Of a stretch of DNA of 64,000 nt, positions 58,874-64,000 are shown one piece after another. The notes beneath the pieces were generated by a model that was not told where the DNA came from, did no database searches, and was given only the letters and a program-made list of their open reading frames with translations. Numbering within the stretch: position 1 is the stretch's first letter; every line of letters begins with the position of its first letter. The stretch covers positions 1 through 64,000 of the forward strand of contig JBAYVN010000003.1 of assembly GCA_041674525.1 (NCBI GenBank), written 5' to 3'. The position numbers and the translations under genes are program-made. Source of the stretch: SHYQ01 sp041674525. GTDB taxonomy: Bacteria; Chloroflexota; Dehalococcoidia; UBA2979.

Positions 58874-59317
58874 ATGGCGACCCAGAGCTCCGAGACCACT
58901 GAGAGCACCGAGAGCATCGAGCGCACGCTCGCCAGCGGAGGCTTCCGCCTGACCGGGCCCCGGCGCGCCCTGGTGGAGGTCATGCAGGCTCTCGGAGGCC
59001 GCTTCTCCGCCGACGACGTCGTCGAGGCGGCCCCCGGGGTGGGGCGCGCCACCGTCTTCCGCACCCTGCGGCTGCTCCAGGACCTCGGCATCGTGTGCCA
59101 GGTCGTCCTGGACGACGGCGCGGTCGCCTACCGGCTGGCGTCCGGGGGGCACCACCACCACCTGGTCTGCTCCGAGTGCGGCGTCGTCAGCGACTTCTCG
59201 TCGGGCGACCTCGAGGGGCTGCTGGACGACATCGCGCGGCGCACCGGGTACCAGGTGGACGCGCACCGGCTGGAGGTCTACGGCCTCTGCCCGGCCTGTC
59301 GCGCGCTCGGCGCGTAG
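58874..59317 (+). CDS. zur: Fur family regulator, probable Zur
   Basis: 147 residues. The winged helix GGRFSADDVVEAA and VGRATVFRTLRLLQDLGI, the metal block GGHHHHLVCSECG (H93-H96, C99, C102) and the second CxxC (C139, C142 in LCPAC) give the structural zinc and regulatory sites of a Fur protein. Four consecutive histidines are notable. Its place directly before znuABC makes zinc the likely signal; Mn or Fe sensing cannot be excluded by sequence. The start is leaderless in appearance. Confidence 0.85.
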   Translation: MATQSSETTESTESIERTLASGGFRLTGPRRALVEVMQALGGRFSADDVVEAAPGVGRATVFRTLRLLQDLGIVCQVVLDDGAVAYRLASGGHHHHLVCSECGVVSDFSSGDLEGLLDDIARRTGYQVDAHRLEVYGLCPACRALGA

Positions 59318-59415
59318 TTCCCGCCCCGCTCGCTCCACGTTCCGGTCGCTCTCCCCCGCGCCCTGCCCGCTCGCGCCCGCTCGACCCGCCCTCTCGACCG
59401 TCCTCTTGATCCGCC

Positions 59416-59482
59416 TTGCAGATGAGACATGGAATCAGTATGCTCGCACCTAATTGAGACGCCGGCTCAGTATGGTGCCGGC
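59416..59482 (+). promoter_or_regulatory. znuA promoter and leader hairpin
   Basis: TTGCAG (59416-59421), 17 bases, TATGCT (59439-59444). TCAGTATG occurs twice (59435 and 59467), the first copy over the -10; it may be an operator half. GCCGGC-N10-GCCGGC (59461-59482) can form a hairpin just before the ribosome binding site. A Zur box could not be assigned. Confidence 0.6.
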
Positions 59483-59502
59483 CCGCGGAAGGAACATTGT
59501 TC

Positions 59503-60447
59503 ATGCGCAGCGTCCTCCACGCCCTGGCAACCGCCGCCGCCGCGGCCGGCGCACTGGTGATCCTCGCGGCCTGTGGCGGGGGCGGCGCTGGCAACGGACG
59601 CATGCACGTGGTCGCGACGACCACCATCCTCGCCGACTTCGCGAGGCAGGTGGCAGGCCCGGATGCCGACGTGTCGGCGCTCATCCCGCCGGGAGTGGAT
59701 GTGCACTCGTTCGAGCCGGCTCCATCCGTGGCGAAGGACATCGCCCGGGCGAACGTGATCGTCGTCAACGGCTATCACCTGGAGGAGGGCCTGCTCAGCG
59801 TCGTCGCGGAGAACCGCTCGAAGCAGGCGACGGTGGTGGTCGCCGCGAAGGGCCTGCAGGCCCGGGCCGCCGTCGAGGAGCACGAAGACGAGCCCGAGCC
59901 TCCGGAGGACCTCGACCCGCTCGCCACCGCCGAGGGCGACCCGCACCTCTGGCTCTCCGTCGCGGGCGCACAGCGGTACGTCGAGAACATACGCGACGGG
60001 CTCGCCGCCGCCGATCCATCGCACGCGGACGGCTACCGGGCACGCGCCGCGGCGTACCTCGAGTCGCTCCGGGCGCTGGACGCCGAGATCCGGGCGACGG
60101 TCGCGCAGGTTCCGGCGGACCGCCGGCAACTCGTCGTGTTCCACGACGCGTACGGATACTTCGCGGAGGCGTACGGGTTCACGCTCACCGCCTCCGTGCT
60201 GCCGACCAGCGCGAACCAGCAGGTCAGTGCGCAGAAGATCGCGGCCGTCATCGATCTGGTGAAGCGCGGGGGCGTGAAGGCCGTGTACCGCGAGCCCGAG
60301 TTCGACGCGCAGGTCCTGGACGCGGTGGCGCGGGAGACCGGTGCGCGCGTGCTGACGCTCTACTCGATCTACGCCGGTCCGGTGACCGACTACCCATCGA
60401 TGATGCGGGCGAACGCCGCCGCCCTCGTCGATGGGCTGGCTCACTAG
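59503..60447 (+). CDS. znuA: Zinc/manganese ABC transporter substrate-binding lipoprotein
   Basis: 314 residues; signal peptide with lipobox LAAC, so the cysteine at about residue 26 is lipidated. VVATTTILADFARQVAG opens the cluster-9 binding protein, H71-type ligand lies in PPGVDVHSFEPAPS, a charged loop EEHEDEPEPPEDLD follows, and GDPHLWLS, VVFHDAYGYFAEAYG and LYSIYAGPVTDY carry the other metal ligands. The acidic/His loop suits zinc. The ATG has AGGA nine bases upstream. Confidence 0.92.
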   Translation: MRSVLHALATAAAAAGALVILAACGGGGAGNGRMHVVATTTILADFARQVAGPDADVSALIPPGVDVHSFEPAPSVAKDIARANVIVVNGYHLEEGLLSVVAENRSKQATVVVAAKGLQARAAVEEHEDEPEPPEDLDPLATAEGDPHLWLSVAGAQRYVENIRDGLAAADPSHADGYRARAAAYLESLRALDAEIRATVAQVPADRRQLVVFHDAYGYFAEAYGFTLTASVLPTSANQQVSAQKIAAVIDLVKRGGVKAVYREPEFDAQVLDAVARETGARVLTLYSIYAGPVTDYPSMMRANAAALVDGLAH

Positions 60448-60499
60448 CGCGCGCGCGGCGTTACACTGCGACCCTGCACCACCGCGGACGGGAGCGATC

Positions 60500-61369
60500 A
60501 TGGCGCGTGACGCACTGACGGCCCCGTCCGGCCATGTCCCCGCGCGCGAGCCGCTGGCGCCGCAGCATCCCCACGCCGCGTACGCGCTGGAGGTGCGCGG
60601 CCTCACGGCGGGGTATGACGGCGCCCCGCCAGCCATCGAGGGGATCACGTTTCGCGTGCCGGTCGGCGAGCTGATGGGGCTGATCGGGCCGAACGGCGCC
60701 GGGAAGTCCACGCTCTTCAAGTCGATCATGGGCCTGCTGCACCCGACGGCGGGCGAGGCGCTCGCCTTCGGACGGCCCGTGCGCGAGGCGCGCGCGGAGA
60801 TCGCCTACATGCCGCAGATCGAGGAGGTGGACTGGGCGTTCCCCGTCTCCGTCTTCGATGTGGTGGTGATGGGACGCTACCGGGGCTTCCGGCCGTTCGG
60901 CCGCTGGACGGCCGCGGATCGCGAGGCGGCGATGGCCGCGATCGAGCGCGTGGGCCTCGTGCCCTTCGCGAAGCGGCATGCCGGTGCGCTCTCCGGGGGC
61001 CAGCGGCGGCGCGTGCTGATGGCGCGTTCGATCGCGCGAGGGGCGCGGCTGCTGCTGCTGGACGAGCCGTTCGCGGGCCTGGACGCCGGCGTGCAGCACG
61101 ACCTGCTCGAGGTCCTCGACGGCCTCGCACACGAGGGACGGAGCGTGCTGATCGCCACCCACGACCTCTCGTGCGTGGCGTCCTCCTGCGACGAGGCGGT
61201 GTGCCTCAACCGCCGCATCATCGCGGCGGGGCCCACCGCCGAGGTGCTCACGGAGCGCGTGCTGGCGGAGACGTTCCAGCGGCACCTGCTCGCCATCCCC
61301 AGCGTTGGCGACCTGATCCGCGTCGCCACGGATGAGCACGTTCCCGCGGAGGGGAGGGACGAGCCGTGA
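60500..61369 (+). CDS. znuC: Zinc/manganese ABC transporter ATP-binding protein
   Basis: 289 residues from an ATG with GGGAG upstream. About 30 variable residues precede the ABC domain: LIGPNGAGKSTLFK (Walker A), YMPQIEEVDWAFPVSV (Q loop), GALSGGQRRRVLMARSIA (signature), LLLLDEPFAGLD (Walker B) and ATHDL (switch His). The Q-loop text PQ-x-DWxFP is typical of the cluster-9 (Zn/Mn) subfamily. A TACACT hexamer about 35 bases upstream may be an internal start. Overlaps znuB by GTGA. Confidence 0.93.
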   Translation: MARDALTAPSGHVPAREPLAPQHPHAAYALEVRGLTAGYDGAPPAIEGITFRVPVGELMGLIGPNGAGKSTLFKSIMGLLHPTAGEALAFGRPVREARAEIAYMPQIEEVDWAFPVSVFDVVVMGRYRGFRPFGRWTAADREAAMAAIERVGLVPFAKRHAGALSGGQRRRVLMARSIARGARLLLLDEPFAGLDAGVQHDLLEVLDGLAHEGRSVLIATHDLSCVASSCDEAVCLNRRIIAAGPTAEVLTERVLAETFQRHLLAIPSVGDLIRVATDEHVPAEGRDEP

Positions 61370-62205
61370 TCGACTGGTTGCTCGAGCCCTACTCGTTCGC
61401 GTTCATGCAGCGCGCCCTGCTGGCACTTGTGCTGGTCAGCGTCGTGGGCGGCGTGGTGGGCGCGTTCGTGGTGCACAAGGGGCTGGCGTTCTCCGGCGAC
61501 GCGCTGGCGCACTCCACGCTCGCGGGCGTAGCGGTCGCGTTCGCCAGCGGCGGCAACGTCAGCCTCGGCGCGCTCGTGGCCGCCGTGGCGACGGCGCTCG
61601 GCATCGGCTGGACGCGCGAGCGCGCGCGCGTCTCGTACGACACGGCGATCGGGATCACGTTCGTCGCGATGTTCGCGTTCGGCATCCTGCTGATCTCGCG
61701 CCGCACCGCCTACACCCCCGACCTGCTCTCCTTCGTCTTCGGCAACATCCTGGGCGTCTCCGCGAGCGACCTGGTGGGCGCGAGCGTGCTGGCGGCCGCG
61801 CTGCTGGTATTCGTGGCGGCCACGTACCGTGAGCAGCTGCTGGTGGCGTACGACCCCGCGATGGCCTCGGCGGCGAGCGTGGCGACGCGGCTGTTCCAGT
61901 ACGCGCTGCTGGTGATGATCGCCGTCGCAGTCGTGGTGGCGCTGAAGGCGATCGGGATCGTGCTGGTGAATGCGATGCTGATCATCCCCGCGGCCACGGC
62001 ATCATTGCTGGTGCGGCGGCTGCCCACCGTGATGCTCGCCGCCGTCGGCTTCGCGATGCTCGCGTCCGTGATCGGCCTGGAGGTCTCGTTCCACGCCGAC
62101 GTGGCGGCGAGCGCGGCGATCGTGCTGACGGCAGCCGCGATCTTCCTCGGCACGCTCGGTGTGGTGAGCTGGACCCGCCGTTCCGCGCGGGTCGCGTCCG
62201 CCTGA
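61366..62205 (+). CDS. znuB: Zinc/manganese ABC transporter permease
   Basis: 279 residues from a GTG overlapping the znuC stop. An ABC-3 permease with eight to nine helices. SYDTAIGITFVAMFAFGILLIS, split over one helix, the loop DLLSFVFGNILGVSASDL, and IVLVNAMLIIPAATASLL are family blocks. With znuA and znuC this completes the transporter. The last cytoplasmic residues are short, and no duplication is seen. Confidence 0.93.
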   Translation: MIDWLLEPYSFAFMQRALLALVLVSVVGGVVGAFVVHKGLAFSGDALAHSTLAGVAVAFASGGNVSLGALVAAVATALGIGWTRERARVSYDTAIGITFVAMFAFGILLISRRTAYTPDLLSFVFGNILGVSASDLVGASVLAAALLVFVAATYREQLLVAYDPAMASAASVATRLFQYALLVMIAVAVVVALKAIGIVLVNAMLIIPAATASLLVRRLPTVMLAAVGFAMLASVIGLEVSFHADVAASAAIVLTAAAIFLGTLGVVSWTRRSARVASA

Positions 62206-62233
62206 CCCCTTCGCCCGCTTGCCCGGCGCCGGG

Positions 62234-62953
62234 CTAGCCGCGTCGCTCCCGCGTCGCCGTGCGCGCTCGAACGCTCGCCGCGAGCACCGCGCCCAGCGCG
62301 AGGAACGCCAGCACCGTGCCCCCCACGCCGCCCTCGCGTGCGCCGATGCCGCCGCTGCCGGTGGCTGCCGGGCGCGGCGGCGTGGCCGGAGGGGGCGTGG
62401 GCGTCGGCGTGCTCGCGGACGGGGTGGTCGCGACGAGCGTCAGCGCGCCACCCAGCAGCGCGTACGCGCGCACCTGCGCCGCGGTCGGGCAGCACTGCGG
62501 GTCGCCCGGCGCGTGCGCGACCATCGACACCATGATCTGCCCCGCCGAGTCGATGCTGATGGCGTTGAGGACGATGCGATCGCCGAGCGACGTGTGCGCG
62601 ATCGGCTTCGCGCTGGAGTCCATCGCGTACAGCTCGAAGAAGGTTCCGCTGCCTCCCCCGCTCGAGGCGAGGACCACCGCGGCGCCGGGCTGACCCGCGA
62701 TCGCGCCGTTGGCGACCGCCTGCAGGCTGACAGTGATCTTGCTTGCCGACCCCGGCGCCGCCGGAGCCTCGAACCGTCCCGCGACCAGGGTTGCGCTGCC
62801 GCCGGGCGCCAGGTCCGCGGGGTAGGTGGCGGCCTCCAGCTGCGCGCGCGTCGGGGTCGGCTGCTGCGCCATCGCGGGTGAAGGCTGGAAGGTCAGCAGC
62901 GTGGCGAGCACCGCCAGGACGGCGGCGCGGAGCAGTCGTCCGTGGTGCTGCAT
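62234..62953 (-). CDS. Secreted or surface-anchored protein with Pro/Thr linker
   Basis: 239 residues. A signal peptide ends near SPAMAQQ. The mature domain (about 45-175) is beta-rich (GSATLVAGRFEAPAAPGSASKITVSL, read as strands) with a CC pair in GDPQCCPTAAQ. A low-complexity linker (STPTPTPPPATPPRP) leads to a C-terminal helix (TVLAFLALGAVLAASV) and a basic tail, like a wall-anchor signal without an LPXTG motif. Function unknown. GAGGAAA lies seven bases before the ATG; TAGTAT about 45 bases upstream. Confidence 0.75.
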   Translation of the reverse strand: MQHHGRLLRAAVLAVLATLLTFQPSPAMAQQPTPTRAQLEAATYPADLAPGGSATLVAGRFEAPAAPGSASKITVSLQAVANGAIAGQPGAAVVLASSGGGSGTFFELYAMDSSAKPIAHTSLGDRIVLNAISIDSAGQIMVSMVAHAPGDPQCCPTAAQVRAYALLGGALTLVATTPSASTPTPTPPPATPPRPAATGSGGIGAREGGVGGTVLAFLALGAVLAASVRARTATRERRG

Positions 62954-63048
62954 GGCGGATTTCCTCGCTCTTCGAAATTTGTTTGGGCTTCCCCTGCAAT
63001 ACTAGGTGCATTTCAACCACGTGCGCGGCTCATCGCCACGAATGCCGA

Positions 63049-63077
63049 TTGAGCACGACGGCGGGCGCCCCTATGGT
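63049..63077 (+). promoter_or_regulatory. gltD promoter
   Basis: TTGAGC (63049-63054), 17 bases, TATGGT (63072-63077), about 55 bases before the gltD start. Confidence 0.6.
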
Positions 63078-63131
63078 GATCGCGGTGGCTCGCGGCCCCG
63101 TCCGTGAGGTGTACTCCGGAGAAGAGCGGTC

Positions 63132-64000
63132 ATGTCCGACCAGATCACAGAGAAGCCCGCGAAGGTGGAACGCCCGGTCGTGGACCGCAAGGCACGACTC
63201 GCAGCTCCCTCGCACCGTCCATCCAAGCAGAAGCCAGACGCACGGATCGGCAACTGGGACGAGGTCACGTACCTCTTCGATCCCGACATCGCGAAGCTCG
63301 AAGCGGCGCGTTGCATCCAGTGCCCGGCGGCTCCCTGCCAGAAGGCCTGCCCCATCCACAACGACATCCCGCGCGCCTTCTGGCTGCTGGAGAACGGTGA
63401 CTTCGGCTCGGCGGCGAACGTCTTCCGCGAGACCAGCGAGCTGCCCGAGATGTGCGGACGCCTCTGCCCGCAGGAGCGTCTGTGCGAGGGCCACTGCGTG
63501 GTGGGCAAGAACGCCCTGCCGGTGGCCATCGGCAAGCTCGAGCAGTTCACCACGGAGTGGCAGCGCGCCAACGGCGGCGAGCCGAAGCCCGCGGTCGCTC
63601 CGCCCACGGGCAAGCGCGTGGCTGTGATCGGCGCCGGGCCGGCGGGCATCGCCGTCGCCGAGCGCCTCTCGCGCCAGGGGCACGGCGTGGTGATCTACGA
63701 CGCGTGGCCGCACACCGGCGGCGTCCTGCGCTACGGCATCCCCACGTTCAAGCTGAACAAGCCGTCCATCGACCGCAAGTTCTGCGACCTCGAACGCCTC
63801 GGCGTGCGCATGGCCATGGGCACCCGCGTCGGCGAGGACATCGACTGGGCGACGCTCCGTTCCGAGTTCGACGCGATCTTCGTCGGCATCGGCGCGCAGA
63901 CCGGCACGCGGCTCGGCATCCCCGGCGAGGACGCGCCGCAGGTGCTCACCGCGACCGACTTCCTCGTGCGCACCAACCTCACCCCGGACGACCTGCCCCA
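63132..64000 (+). CDS. gltD: Glutamate synthase small subunit-like oxidoreductase (5' part)
   Basis: NADPH-dependent electron-input subunit of glutamate synthase, or a related Fe-S flavoprotein. 289 residues are present; it runs off the right edge. The N-terminal ferredoxin-like domain has CIQCPAAPCQKACPIHND and CGRLCPQERLCEGHCV, two cysteine clusters for [4Fe-4S] centres. VAVIGAGPAGIAVAERLSRQG is the FAD motif, followed by YGIPTFKLNK. The ATG follows GGAGAAGAG. The large subunit gltB is not visible; sulfide dehydrogenase or other GltD-like roles remain possible. Confidence 0.9.
   Translation, partial: MSDQITEKPAKVERPVVDRKARLAAPSHRPSKQKPDARIGNWDEVTYLFDPDIAKLEAARCIQCPAAPCQKACPIHNDIPRAFWLLENGDFGSAANVFRETSELPEMCGRLCPQERLCEGHCVVGKNALPVAIGKLEQFTTEWQRANGGEPKPAVAPPTGKRVAVIGAGPAGIAVAERLSRQGHGVVIYDAWPHTGGVLRYGIPTFKLNKPSIDRKFCDLERLGVRMAMGTRVGEDIDWATLRSEFDAIFVGIGAQTGTRLGIPGEDAPQVLTATDFLVRTNLTPDDLP

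Noticed and set aside
59416..59482. Canonical Zur box in the znuA promoter
   Set aside because: No match to the known actinobacterial, Bacillus or proteobacterial Zur palindromes; only a direct repeat TCAGTATG is visible.

Overview
The window is about 70% GC, gene-dense, and reads as a chromosomal backbone segment of a free-living, apparently aerobic bacterium. The gene mix suggests a high-GC Chloroflexota member, possibly in or near Dehalococcoidia: UPF0182 protein, SufR-type regulator beside iscS, RskA-type anti-sigma factor, fakA-fakB-recG string, Ni-superoxide dismutase, many leaderless-looking starts. A deep actinobacterial relative is not excluded. This placement is inference. I saw no rRNA, tRNA, CRISPR array, insertion sequence or prophage.

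Layout. 1-4.1 kb: the 5' part of aceE (pyruvate dehydrogenase E1), divergent from lipB-lipA-FAD disulfide reductase. 4.1-12 kb: VOC protein, two small unknowns, RDD and other membrane proteins, an HExxHH metalloprotease, and a methyltransferase-PBP1A pair. 12.1-15.4 kb: gatC-gatA and citrate synthase. 15.4-19.9 kb: a structured intergenic region, then trpS, argS, DedA and a small membrane protein on the minus strand. 20-21.4 kb: a TfoX-like gene, then a lower-GC cassette (dcd plus an 82-residue unknown) with an SOS-box-like palindrome. 21.4-26.6 kb: recG, fakB and fakA. 26.8-39.4 kb: rpmB, then a roughly 12-kb minus-strand array in transcription order argJ-argB-UPF0182-argD-histidine kinase-argG-argH-rpe. 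39.6-46.6 kb: GNAT, endonuclease III, selD, groEL with a perfect CIRCE, HDOD protein, and Ni-SOD with its probable maturation protease. 46.8-52.3 kb: orphan nuoB, an Fe-S module (iscS, SufR-like regulator, A-type carrier), EVE, PspC, DinB and GNAT proteins. 52.5-64 kb: DUF255 protein, ECF sigma/anti-sigma pair, AI-2E transporter, zur and znuABC, a surface protein, and the 5' part of gltD.

Functional links. LipB and LipA make the lipoyl cofactor used by the pyruvate dehydrogenase complex. FakA and FakB form a fatty-acid kinase. The arg array covers most of arginine synthesis, but argC and argF are not here. IscS, the SufR-like regulator and the A-type carrier form an Fe-S module. Zur and ZnuABC form a zinc-uptake module. 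SodN and the adjacent S26 peptidase form a Ni-SOD maturation pair.

The most interesting signals are regulatory and structural. A -10-like hexamer sits exactly six bases before the start codon at many genes, suggesting leaderless transcripts. A 35-base element lies 15-16 bases after the stop of both argS and trpS. A palindrome of 33 bases lies in frame inside recG at a family-specific length expansion. The dcd cassette looks transferred and carries a GAAC-N4-GTTC palindrome. All functional calls come from reading the sequence; no database search was run.
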